A stretch of 63,224 nucleotides of DNA from Salinicola corii (lineage in GTDB: Bacteria; Pseudomonadota; Gammaproteobacteria; Pseudomonadales; Halomonadaceae), in assembly GCF_008298015.1 (NCBI RefSeq), contig NZ_VTPX01000018.1:1-63224 (forward strand), in the 5' to 3' direction. Within the stretch, counting starts at the first letter, position 1, and each line of letters begins with the position of its first letter. Position numbers and translations under genes: made by a program. Positions 33,539 through 43,378 of this stretch are shown here, one piece after another. Below the pieces are notes generated by a model that was not told the DNA's origin, ran no database searches, and saw nothing but the letters and a program-made list of their open reading frames with translations.

Positions 33539-35361
33539 CGGAACCCGCCAATGCCATGCCGCCGACGCGTCGGCAGACACTGGATCGCTTGCGGGCGGAT
33601 CCCGCGGTGTCGGTGCTGATCATTGGTGCCGGAATCAACGGCGCCGGGCTGTTCCGCGATCTGGCGCTGCAGGGCGTCGATACGCTGATCGTCGACAAGC
33701 AGGACTTCTGTGCCGGCGCCAGTGCCGCGCCGTCGCGACTGATCCATGGTGGACTCAAATATCTCGAGACCGGCGAGTTCCGGTTGGTGGCGCAGTCGAC
33801 CCGCGAGCGCAACCTGCTGCTGCGCAACGCGCCGCACGTGGTGCATCCGCTGCGCACGGCGATGCCGACGCACAGCTGGTGGGGCGGGATCTGGCCGTCG
33901 ATCCAGCGTTTCTTCCGTCGTCCGGCAAAGATCGACGACCGCGGTATCCTGATCAGTGAAGCGGGGCTGACGCTCTACGATTTCCTCGGCCGCCATTTCC
34001 GCAGCATGCCGCGTCATTCGGTGACGCTGGGGCGCAAGGTACGGGAATCGTTGCCGGACATCCGCCACGACGTGCGGGCGCTGCACACCTACTACGACGC
34101 CGCGATCAGCCAGGCCGAGCGGCTCGGGTTCGAGCTGATCGACGACGGCTGCAGAGCCCATCGCGGCGCGATGGCGCTCAATCACGTCACCCTGACCGGT
34201 AGTGACGGTGAAGCGATAACCTTCGACGATGAAGAGGGCAACGCGTTCCAGGTTCGTCCGCGGATCATCGTCAATGCCGGCGGTGCCTGGATCGACGAGA
34301 TCAACCGCCAGTTGGGGCAGGAAACACGGCATATCGGCGGCACCAAGGGCGGGCACCTGATCGTCGACGTGCCGCAGATTCGCGATCAGCTCGACGGGCG
34401 CATGATCTATTTCGGCACGCCCGATGGTCGCATCTGCCTGATCTATCCATTCATGAGTCATGTGCTGGTCGGTGCCACCGATATCCGCTGCACCGACCCG
34501 GACCAGGCCGTCTGCGACGACGACGAGCGCGATTACCTGCTCGAAGCGGTGCATTACCTGTTTCCCGAGGTGACGATCGGTCCGGATCAGGTCCGCTACC
34601 GCTATAGCGGCGTGCGACCACTGCCGCACAGCGACGCCGCCGATCCGGGCCAGATCAGCCGCGATCACGCCATCGTCGAGGATCGCATCCACGACTGGCC
34701 GGTATTATCCCTGGTGGGTGGAAAATGGACCACGTTTCGCGGGTTTGCCGAAGAGGTGGCCGACGACCTGCTGGCGAGGCTGGGCCGCCGGCGCGAGGTC
34801 GGTACCCGGCAGTTGGCCATCGGTGGCGGGCGCGACTTTCCCCGCGATGCGACGTCGCGGGAGGCGTGGCTCGCCAGGGTGACCGCCATCTGCGAGGGCG
34901 ACCGGCATCGGGCCATTACCTTGCTGGATCGCTACGGCACGCGGGGCGAGGCGGTGGCACGTCACTGTGCGGGGATGAGCGCTGGCGGGGCCTGCCGCCA
35001 GCGGCCCCTGGATTCGCTGCCCGGTTATTATATCGGAGAGATCGATTTCGTCTGCCGCTTCGAGCGTGTCGAGCATCTGGCGGATGTGCTGTTCCGGCGT
35101 CTGCCGATCGCGTTGGCCGGCCTGCTCGACGACGCGGTGATCGAGGAGATCGCGACGCTGTGCAGCGGGGTCCTGACGTGGTCGGAGGCCCGTTGCCGGG
35201 ATGAGATCGACAGGGTACGGGAGATCGCCGTACGCGCACACGGTGTCTCGCTCGGCCCGGGCGCCGACGACACGACGGCGAGTGGCGACGAGCCGCTCTC
35301 TTCCACATCGGGAAACGCCCCGCGCAAGGGGACTTCCTCCACTCAGGAGCCAGCGTCATGA
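33535..35361 (+). CDS. GlpD/EryB-like FAD-dependent polyol-phosphate dehydrogenase
   Basis: A 608-residue flavoprotein. The FAD dinucleotide motif VLIIGAGINGAGLFRD lies at 27-42, and the DAO-family motifs APSRLIHGGLKYLE, YDAAISQAERLG, VNAGGAWIDEI and SLVGGKWTTFRGFAEE follow. A C-terminal helical domain and an acidic tail (about 570-608) extend it beyond the roughly 500 residues of Brucella EryB. The family oxidises the carbon next to the phosphate-bearing one, passing electrons to quinone at the membrane, so a polyol-1-phosphate would give a ketose-1-phosphate. It overlaps both neighbours by 4 bp. Confidence 0.83.
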   Translation: MTEPANAMPPTRRQTLDRLRADPAVSVLIIGAGINGAGLFRDLALQGVDTLIVDKQDFCAGASAAPSRLIHGGLKYLETGEFRLVAQSTRERNLLLRNAPHVVHPLRTAMPTHSWWGGIWPSIQRFFRRPAKIDDRGILISEAGLTLYDFLGRHFRSMPRHSVTLGRKVRESLPDIRHDVRALHTYYDAAISQAERLGFELIDDGCRAHRGAMALNHVTLTGSDGEAITFDDEEGNAFQVRPRIIVNAGGAWIDEINRQLGQETRHIGGTKGGHLIVDVPQIRDQLDGRMIYFGTPDGRICLIYPFMSHVLVGATDIRCTDPDQAVCDDDERDYLLEAVHYLFPEVTIGPDQVRYRYSGVRPLPHSDAADPGQISRDHAIVEDRIHDWPVLSLVGGKWTTFRGFAEEVADDLLARLGRRREVGTRQLAIGGGRDFPRDATSREAWLARVTAICEGDRHRAITLLDRYGTRGEAVARHCAGMSAGGACRQRPLDSLPGYYIGEIDFVCRFERVEHLADVLFRRLPIALAGLLDDAVIEEIATLCSGVLTWSEARCRDEIDRVREIAVRAHGVSLGPGADDTTASGDEPLSSTSGNAPRKGTSSTQEPAS

Positions 35362-36161
35362 CCAGCATGCTCTCTGCCAGCGGATTGCGAACGGGGCGGC
35401 TGTTTCGCCGCGAGACCGGCCTGACCTGCATGGTGGCGTTCGATCGCACACTACTGGCGGGCCCGGTGGAGCATGCGATCGATGCGCGCCGAACCTGCGA
35501 AGCCATCGTCACGTCGCGACCGGATGCGGTACTGCTGTCGCCGGGCGCGCTCAAGTCCTGCGGGGACCTGTTCGCCGACAGTCGGGCTCCCAGAATCGTG
35601 CTGCGAATCGACTATCCGATGGTGGGCGACTTCACCCTGGCGGGAGAGGAGCATCATCGCATGATCGCTACCCCTGCCCAGGCGCAGGCGATGGGCGCGG
35701 ATGCCGTGGTGATGTGCCTGATCTCCGGTTACGACGACCCCCGGCGCGAGGCCGACAATCTCGAGGCGGTGGCGGAGACCGCGCGTCAGTGCGAGGCGAT
35801 CGGACTGCCGCTGATCGTCGAGGCGGTGGTGTGGGGGGCCAGGGAGGAAGGTCTGCTCGATGGCGAGCGTATCGCACGAATCGCGAGGATCGCCGCCGAG
35901 CTGGGGGCCGACTTGATCAAGGCGCAGTACACCGGTGACCCCAAGGATATGCGGGCTCTGGTAGCGAGCTGTCCGGTGCCGGTGCTCGTTCTGGGCGGGG
36001 CGGCTATGAACGATGACGAGGCGCTGACGCGTTTTACCCGTGATGCGCTGGATAACGGCGCCAGCGGGGTGATCTTCGGTCGCAACGCCTGGCAGCGCGA
36101 AGGCGTGACCGGTGGCATCGAGCGGCTGGTCGCTATCGTGCAGGGAAGTGGCGCCGAGTGA
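35358..36161 (+). CDS. class I aldolase of the DeoC/FbaB (LsrF-like) superfamily
   Basis: A 267-residue TIM barrel. The Schiff-base Lys188 lies in ELGADLIKAQYTGD, as in LsrF and DhnA-type aldolases; GLTCMVAFDRTLLAG and VLRIDYPMVGD form early strands, and LVLGGAAMNDDEAL and GVIFGRNAWQRE give the phosphate-binding end. Its start overlaps the dehydrogenase stop (ATGA) after AGGAG. It takes the place that EryC holds in classical ery operons. Given a ketose-1-phosphate from the upstream enzymes, the expected cut yields DHAP and an aldehyde; this is inference. It is unrelated in detail to the housekeeping FbaB at 6.7 kb. Confidence 0.75.
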   Translation: MTSMLSASGLRTGRLFRRETGLTCMVAFDRTLLAGPVEHAIDARRTCEAIVTSRPDAVLLSPGALKSCGDLFADSRAPRIVLRIDYPMVGDFTLAGEEHHRMIATPAQAQAMGADAVVMCLISGYDDPRREADNLEAVAETARQCEAIGLPLIVEAVVWGAREEGLLDGERIARIARIAAELGADLIKAQYTGDPKDMRALVASCPVPVLVLGGAAMNDDEALTRFTRDALDNGASGVIFGRNAWQREGVTGGIERLVAIVQGSGAE

Positions 36162-36374
36162 GGCGACGCGACGCGTGTCGAAAGCGATGGCGGCGGTGGC
36201 AAAACATAGGCAGCTAGCTATTCTGTGTGTAGACTTTTGTACCCTGCCCCGACCCGCTCGGGATAGCGATGCCGTGCGTCGTTTCACCCGTCCTTCCGAC
36301 CGGCGGCGCTGCGTTTTGTCAGGCGGGCCGCGCATGCGGGCCGCAATCAGTGAACGAAGGGATCTCCGTACGCC

Positions 36375-37595
<1,221 letters not shown>

Positions 37596-37630
37596 CGACG
37601 ATCCCCGGGCTCGGCCAGCGGTACAGGACA

Positions 37631-37662
37631 AAGCGGACCCGCCTACCGGGTCCGCTTTTTTG
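37631..37662 (+). terminator. rho-independent terminator after metK
   Basis: A 10-bp perfect stem AAGCGGACCC/GGGTCCGCTT (37631-37640 with 37648-37657) runs into a T tract. Confidence 0.92.
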
Positions 37663-37785
37663 ATGAGTCTTCGGCGGGATGCACCTGCATCATGGCTGCC
37701 ACCGTGACGAGCCACTATCGTTGCATGACGGGGCGGGAACTCCATCGGCAATTCGTTACGTTCGGCGACGACAGGAAAGGATTCG

Positions 37786-39033
37786 ATGCTGGAAATCGCA
37801 GCACTCTTCATCACGATCACCGCGCTGTTCGCGTGGTTCAACTACCGCTTCATCAAGTTACCGGCGACGATCGGGGTGATGTTCATCTCGCTGGTGACAT
37901 CGGTGCTGCTGATCGCGTCGAGCCATCTCGGATTCGACGCGATCACCGACTGGGCCGAAGCCTGGCTGGGACAGATCAACTTCAACGCCCTGCTGATGGA
38001 CGGGATGCTCTCGTTTCTGCTTTTTGCCGGGGCTCTGCATGTCGATTTTCACCAGTTGAAGCGCTATCGCTACTCGATCGGCCTGCTTGCCACCGTCGGC
38101 GTGGTGATCTCGACGGTGGTGATCGGCAGTGCCGCCTGGTGGCTCTTCCGCACTTTTCACATCGGCGTGCCCTATCTCTATTGCCTGGTCTTCGGCGCCT
38201 TGATCTCGCCGACGGACCCGATTGCCGTTCTCGGCATCATGCGCAGTGCCGGTGCGCCGGAGGACATGGAGATCAAGATTGTCGGCGAGTCGCTGTTCAA
38301 CGATGGTGTCGCGGTGGTGGTGTTCACCATGCTGCTGGGGGCGGCGACCGCGACAGAGGCGCTGACGGTGGCGCACTCCGCGATACTCTTTCTGGAAGAG
38401 GCGGGTGGCGGCATGCTGCTCGGGCTGGTCATGGGGTATGTCGCCTACCGGTTGATGAAGAGCATCGACCAGTACCAGATCGAAGTGCTGGTGACGCTGG
38501 CTCTGGTGCTGGGTGGCTACACGCTGGCGACGCATCTGCAGGTATCGGGGCCCATCTCGATGGTCATCGCCGGACTGTTCATCGGCAATCGTGGGCGCGA
38601 ACACGCCATGTCGGAGACGACCCGGCGCTACGTCGATGGCTTCTGGGAGCTCATCGACGAGATCCTGAACGCGGTGCTGTTCGTCTTGATCGGCCTCGAG
38701 CTACTGCTGATTCCCTTCGAATGGTCGTATCTGATCGTCGCGGGCCCGGTGATCGGCGTGATCCTGCTGACGCGCCTGGCCACCATCGGCCTGCCCATCG
38801 TCGTGTTGAGCCGCTGGGTTCACTTTCGCCACGGAACCACGCGCGTACTCACCTGGGGTGGGTTGCGGGGCGGGATCTCGGTAGCGCTGGCGCTGGGCCT
38901 TCCCGAGAGCGATTACCGCAATACGCTGGTGATGGTGACCTACCTCATCGTGCTGTTCTCGATTCTGGCCCAGGGCTTGACCATTGGCGGCGTCGTACAA
39001 CGGGTATTATCGCAGGGATCCGGCAAGTCTTAG
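37786..39033 (+). CDS. NhaP-type (CPA1) Na+/H+ antiporter
   Basis: A 415-residue antiporter with 12 or so helices. The CPA1 core is clear: FGALISPTDPIAVLGIM near 137-153 and IVGESLFNDGVAVVVF near 166-182 (the ND pair for ion binding), then TWGGLRGGISVALALG near 360. It should expel sodium in exchange for protons at the inner membrane, fitting a salt-adapted cell. It is monocistronic. A GTG in another frame upstream is not supported. Confidence 0.9.
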   Translation: MLEIAALFITITALFAWFNYRFIKLPATIGVMFISLVTSVLLIASSHLGFDAITDWAEAWLGQINFNALLMDGMLSFLLFAGALHVDFHQLKRYRYSIGLLATVGVVISTVVIGSAAWWLFRTFHIGVPYLYCLVFGALISPTDPIAVLGIMRSAGAPEDMEIKIVGESLFNDGVAVVVFTMLLGAATATEALTVAHSAILFLEEAGGGMLLGLVMGYVAYRLMKSIDQYQIEVLVTLALVLGGYTLATHLQVSGPISMVIAGLFIGNRGREHAMSETTRRYVDGFWELIDEILNAVLFVLIGLELLLIPFEWSYLIVAGPVIGVILLTRLATIGLPIVVLSRWVHFRHGTTRVLTWGGLRGGISVALALGLPESDYRNTLVMVTYLIVLFSILAQGLTIGGVVQRVLSQGSGKS

Positions 39034-39158
39034 ACTTTAGTGGTATGTGGCGGCGCAGGCATGGTATCGGCGCCGGGCGTTCCTTACTCTTGTGTCATTG
39101 TGTTGTATCTTTTTCTTCGGCCGACCGGCCGATGGTATTCAAAATGACGGGGTGAACC

Positions 39159-40478
39159 ATGATGTTACGCACAGGGATGCTGGTCGCGGCACTAGGCCTG
39201 TCCGGCGCGCTGCTGGTGGGCTGCGGCGACGACAGCGATGATCAGGCGAAGAGCGAGACTCAGGAACCGTCGTCCTCCCAGCAGGAATCCCAGTCCTCCG
39301 GTTCCGACACCCAGGAGATGGCCGCTTCCGACACCTCCGGCAGCGGCAGTAGCGAAGGCAGCGGTGGCGGCGAACCCGTCAACCTGATCTTCGGCACCGG
39401 CGGGACCGGCGGTAGCTACTATCCCATCGGCGGGGCACTGAAGGGGGTGTTCGAGAAGAGCGACCTGGTCGACGGCGTGCAGGTGGTCTCGACCGGCGCC
39501 TCCGTGCAGAACATCAACAACATCAACGACGGCCTGAACCAGGTCGCCATCGTGATGAGCGACGTGGCCTATGACGCGGTCAAGGGCCAGAACCAGTTCG
39601 ACGGCCAGCCCGCCGACATCGAAACCATCGCCGGGATGTATCCGAACGTGGTGCAGGTCGTCGCCACCGCCGATAGCGATATTCACAGCGTTGCCGACCT
39701 GAAAGGCAAGCGAGTCGGCGTCGGCAAGGTCGGATCCGGTGTGGAGCAGAGCGCCGCCAAGGTGCTGGAGTCCGCGGGATTGAGCTACGACGACCTGGCC
39801 CAGGTCAGCCATACCGGTTACGCCGATAGCGTCACCGAGATGAGCAATGGCAATCTCGATGCCGCGTTCTTCACCTCCGGCGTTCCCAATTCCAGTATCA
39901 CCGGTCTGATGCAGAGCACCGACATCACCTTCGTGCCGGTCAGTGGTGACGTCGCCTCCACGCTGCTGGAGAAATACCCGTACTACGAGAGCTACGAAAT
40001 CCCGGCTGGCGCCCCCGAGCGTTACAACCTGGGCGATGCCGTGGACACGGTGGCGATCCGCAACATCATGATCGTGCCCTCCTCCATGCGGGACGATGTC
40101 GCCGCGGATCTGGCCAAGCGCTTCCACGACTATCTGGAATCCGGCAACGTTTCCGTCGGCGCGCTCAAGCAGTTCGATCCTGCGACCATGGACCAGAACC
40201 TGGTCGTGCCGTTACATCCGGGCGCCAAGGCATACTACGACACACTGGCTTCCAGTGACGATGGCGCGAATCAGCCGGCAGAGGGCGTTTCGACGAGTGC
40301 CGACGCCACGGCGTCCGACTCGGCCAATGCCGATGCGGCAACAACCGATGCCGACGGCGCCGAAGCCGAACCGGCGAAGCAAACCAGCGCCGAGACGCCC
40401 GAGGACAATGTCGATCCGGCCGAAGGCAGCGATACCAGCGGTAGCGAAAACGCTCAGGATAAAGAACCGCAATCCTGA
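39159..40478 (+). CDS. TAXI-family TRAP solute receptor, lipoprotein with acidic low-complexity flanks
   Basis: A 439-residue receptor. The lipobox LLVGC gives lipid-modified Cys22, so it is probably anchored to a membrane. A Ser/Asp/Glu/Gln-rich linker (about 23-72) precedes the TAXI domain (LIFGTGGTGGSYYPIGGALK, VVSTGASVQNINNI, GKRVGVGKVGSGVEQSA, HTGYADSVTEMSNG). After residue 365 comes an unusual Ala/Asp/Glu-rich tail of about 70 residues. TAXI receptors often serve glutamate-type or other carboxylates with a fused permease; DUF1850 and that permease follow. Confidence 0.9.
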   Translation: MMLRTGMLVAALGLSGALLVGCGDDSDDQAKSETQEPSSSQQESQSSGSDTQEMAASDTSGSGSSEGSGGGEPVNLIFGTGGTGGSYYPIGGALKGVFEKSDLVDGVQVVSTGASVQNINNINDGLNQVAIVMSDVAYDAVKGQNQFDGQPADIETIAGMYPNVVQVVATADSDIHSVADLKGKRVGVGKVGSGVEQSAAKVLESAGLSYDDLAQVSHTGYADSVTEMSNGNLDAAFFTSGVPNSSITGLMQSTDITFVPVSGDVASTLLEKYPYYESYEIPAGAPERYNLGDAVDTVAIRNIMIVPSSMRDDVAADLAKRFHDYLESGNVSVGALKQFDPATMDQNLVVPLHPGAKAYYDTLASSDDGANQPAEGVSTSADATASDSANADAATTDADGAEAEPAKQTSAETPEDNVDPAEGSDTSGSENAQDKEPQS

Positions 40479-40506
40479 GTGTGGGTGATCGCGTGTCCGG
40501 CAAGTC

Positions 40507-41004
40507 ATGACGCGTAAAACGGGACTGAGTCTGGCAGCGGTGGCGATCCTGACGATAGCCACCGCGCTGTATCCGCTACCGTGGCTCGTCGTGCGTGACG
40601 GACCCCAGTGGCGGTTTGCCTTTCCCGGGTGGCAGGGCACGACGTTCACGCTGCGCTGGATGCACTCGGTCGAGAAGGAAGACTGGGAAGAGTGGTTCGA
40701 GGTGACCGCCGATGACGCCATCGAGATCACCGGGACGCGCTTCAAGACCTTCGGCGCTGGCGTACCGTCGCATGCCGGTACCGAGACCCATCTCGAGGAT
40801 GGGTGGGTAGTGATGACGGGGATCGATCGCGTGGTCGATCCGCTGGCGGTGCAAGCGGCGGTGGAAGAGCATTACCGTCTGATTTTCGCCGGCCATACCA
40901 TTCCCCTGTCGCGTGGCGACCCTCCCGTCATATTGACCTTTTCCATACTCAGGGTGCCGTTGTGGCAAGTCTTGCCGGCACTGGTGCGGCCCTGGTTATC
41001 ATAG
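40507..41004 (+). CDS. DUF1850 protein linked to TAXI-TRAP transporters
   Basis: A 165-residue protein with an N-terminal membrane helix (about 6-27) and the DUF1850 core: FTLRWMHSVEKEDWEEWFEV, TRFKTFGAGVPSHAG and DGWVVMTGIDR. Its function is unknown, but the family sits between TAXI receptor and TRAP permease genes in many bacteria, as here (28 and 23 bp gaps). Confidence 0.85.
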   Translation: MTRKTGLSLAAVAILTIATALYPLPWLVVRDGPQWRFAFPGWQGTTFTLRWMHSVEKEDWEEWFEVTADDAIEITGTRFKTFGAGVPSHAGTETHLEDGWVVMTGIDRVVDPLAVQAAVEEHYRLIFAGHTIPLSRGDPPVILTFSILRVPLWQVLPALVRPWLS

Positions 41005-41027
41005 ATCCCGCCTGGCGAGGATGAGAA

Positions 41028-43217
41028 ATGTCCGAACAGAAAGTCACGGTTTCCGCCGACGGTCCCGAGGATCCGTCGGTCAAGGAAGCGCTGGAGAAAT
41101 TCGATCGTGAAAGCCTGGTCCGGGATCGACTGCCGCATAGGGTGATCCAGTTCGTCACGGCGGTGTCGGTGCTGCTGGCGCTGTTCCATCTCTACACCTC
41201 GTTTTCGGGACCACTGGTCGATGTCGCGCAACGCAGCATCCACCTTTATACCCTGCTGGGACTGGCCTTCATCCTCTATCCGTTGACCCGCAAGGGGGCT
41301 CGCGATCGGGTGCCGTGGGGGGATGCCGTTGTGGCGCTGGTGGCGTTCGGGATCGGTGTCTATATGCTGGCGGTGTCGGATCGTGTCATCGCCTCGGCGG
41401 GGCGCATCAACAATGTCGACATGGTGGTCGGCTTCGTGGCGATCCTGCTGGTGCTGGATGCCACCCGGCGCGTCACGGGTTGGGGGCTGACGATCCTGGC
41501 CTCGCTGTTCCTGGTCTACGGCTTCTACGCCAAGCTTTCGTTCTATCCGCAGGTGAACGATGCGATCGTTCTCGCGACGTGCAAGCAGATCGTCTCGCAC
41601 CTGGTGTACATCACCGAGGGCTTGCTGGGTACGGCGATCGGGGTCTCGGCGAGCTACATCATCCTGTTCATCCTGTTCGGTGCCTTCCTCGGCAAGTCCG
41701 GCCTGGGGCAGCTGTTCAACGATCTGGCGCTGGCCATCGCCGGGCATACCCGTGGCGGCCCGGCCAAGGTGGCGGTCATCGCCAGCGGCTTCCTGGGGTC
41801 GATCAACGGCTCCGCCATCGCCAACGTCGTGACGACCGGCGCCTTCACCATTCCGCTGATGAAGAAGACCGGCTACAAGCCGAACTTCGCCGGTGCGGTG
41901 GAGGCTGCGGCCAGCGTCGGTGGACAGATTCTGCCGCCGATCATGGGCGCGGCGGCGTTCATCATGGCCGAGGTGCTCTCGGTGCCTTACACCCAGGTCA
42001 TCCTGGCGGGGATCATCCCGGCGCTGCTCTTCTACCTCGGGGTGCTGTTCCAGGTCCATCTGCGTGCCATGCGCAACGGGCTGGAAGGGATTCCCCGTTC
42101 GCAGTTGACCCCGCTCAAGGAGGTGATGCTCAAGCGAGGCCATCTGTTGATACCGATGGCGGTGCTGCTGTGGCTGCTGTTCGAAGGGCGGGCGCCGTTC
42201 TTCGCCGCCTTCTGGTCGATCGCCGCGACGGTGCTGATCTGCGGCACGCGCCGCGTGACCGTCGGGCTCGGCCTGATCCTGACGCTGCTGATCTTCGAGC
42301 CCCAGCTGCGGGCGCTGATCGGCGGTCACGCCCTGCCCAACTTCCCGGCCAGTCGCTGGATGCTGTTCGTGATCATCGCGATTCCGGTGGCGATCAACGC
42401 GCTGCGGGCCAGGCTCGGGATGGTGGCCGAGAAGATGGATGTGGGGGATTGCCGTGACGCCATGCACGATGGGGTGCGCAACGCGATTCCCGTCGCCGTG
42501 GCCTGCGGGGCGGTCGGGATCATCGTGGGTATCGCCACGCTCACCGGCATCGCGCTGGAGGCGGCGGATGCCGTGGTGACGCTGGGACAGCAGATTCCGA
42601 TTCCGATGATCCAACTGCTGGTCACGCTGGTGCTGACCATGATCGCCTCGATCGTGCTGGGCATGGGGCTGCCCAGCATCCCGACCTACATCATCACCAG
42701 CACCATGGCTGCGCCGATCCTGCTCAACCTGCCGATGTTCCGCGAGCTGGCCGGCAGCAACGAGACGGCGATCTTCGTCGCCCACATGTTCGTGTTCTAC
42801 TTCGGGCTGTTCGCCAATCTGACCCCGCCCGTGGCGCTGGCGGCCTACGCGGGGGCGGGCATCAGCGGCGGCTCGCCCAACGCCACCGGCTTCCAGGCGA
42901 TGAAGCTCGCCATCGCCGGGTTCGTGGTGCCGTACATGTTCGTGTTCGCCCACAGCATGCTGATGATCGATGCGACCCTTTGGAACACGCTGTGGGTCAT
43001 CGTGACCGGCGTGGTCGGCGTGCTGCTGCTGGCGGTGGCGGTGGAGGGTTACCTGCGGCGGCCGCTCAATCCCTTCTGGCGGGTCCTGGCGGCGGTGGGC
43101 GCGCTGGCTCTGATCTTCCCGGGGCTGGCCAGCGACATCGTCGGTGCGGTGATTACCGTGGTGCTGTTCCTGCTGGCCAAGGCGAAGCCGGAAGTGAGGT
43201 CCGCCGGCACGACCTAG
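41028..43217 (+). CDS. TRAP transporter permease, 4TM/12TM fusion
   Basis: A 729-residue membrane protein that joins the small and large TRAP permease subunits. The N-terminal ~150 residues give four helices; the large part carries FGAFLGKSGLGQLFNDLA, GGPAKVAVIASGFLGSINGSA, and VGGQILPPIMGAAAFIMAE. The C-terminus has a further helix cluster. With the TAXI receptor it forms a sodium-driven importer. A strong hairpin terminator follows. Confidence 0.93.
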   Translation: MSEQKVTVSADGPEDPSVKEALEKFDRESLVRDRLPHRVIQFVTAVSVLLALFHLYTSFSGPLVDVAQRSIHLYTLLGLAFILYPLTRKGARDRVPWGDAVVALVAFGIGVYMLAVSDRVIASAGRINNVDMVVGFVAILLVLDATRRVTGWGLTILASLFLVYGFYAKLSFYPQVNDAIVLATCKQIVSHLVYITEGLLGTAIGVSASYIILFILFGAFLGKSGLGQLFNDLALAIAGHTRGGPAKVAVIASGFLGSINGSAIANVVTTGAFTIPLMKKTGYKPNFAGAVEAAASVGGQILPPIMGAAAFIMAEVLSVPYTQVILAGIIPALLFYLGVLFQVHLRAMRNGLEGIPRSQLTPLKEVMLKRGHLLIPMAVLLWLLFEGRAPFFAAFWSIAATVLICGTRRVTVGLGLILTLLIFEPQLRALIGGHALPNFPASRWMLFVIIAIPVAINALRARLGMVAEKMDVGDCRDAMHDGVRNAIPVAVACGAVGIIVGIATLTGIALEAADAVVTLGQQIPIPMIQLLVTLVLTMIASIVLGMGLPSIPTYIITSTMAAPILLNLPMFRELAGSNETAIFVAHMFVFYFGLFANLTPPVALAAYAGAGISGGSPNATGFQAMKLAIAGFVVPYMFVFAHSMLMIDATLWNTLWVIVTGVVGVLLLAVAVEGYLRRPLNPFWRVLAAVGALALIFPGLASDIVGAVITVVLFLLAKAKPEVRSAGTT

Positions 43218-43242
43218 CCCGGCGACGCCGAGCTCCGCGACG

Positions 43243-43278
43243 ACGCCCGCGCTCCTGCCAAGGAGGGCGGGCGTTTTC
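43243..43278 (+). terminator. terminator after the TRAP operon
   Basis: The stem ACGCCCGC/GCGGGCGT (43243-43250 with 43267-43274), extended by CTCCT/AGGAG inside, is followed by TTTT. Confidence 0.88.
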
Positions 43279-43378
43279 GATGGCGTCGACGGGCAATACC
43301 GGCCGAGGTTTGCTATAAGGAATCCAAGGCGTCCGTTCCTTAGCAGAGATGCCGGCCAATGACCGATGAGGATGGCAC

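Noticed and set aside
31976-36161. Lsr-type autoinducer-2 operon (FGGY kinase LsrK plus LsrF-like aldolase and a SorC regulator)
   Set aside because: A GlpD-like dehydrogenase lies between the two genes, LsrG is missing, and the kinase resembles the EryA/L-xylulose kinase branch.
36162-36374. SAM riboswitch before metK
   Set aside because: I could find none of the conserved SAM aptamer strands; only general promoter space is seen.
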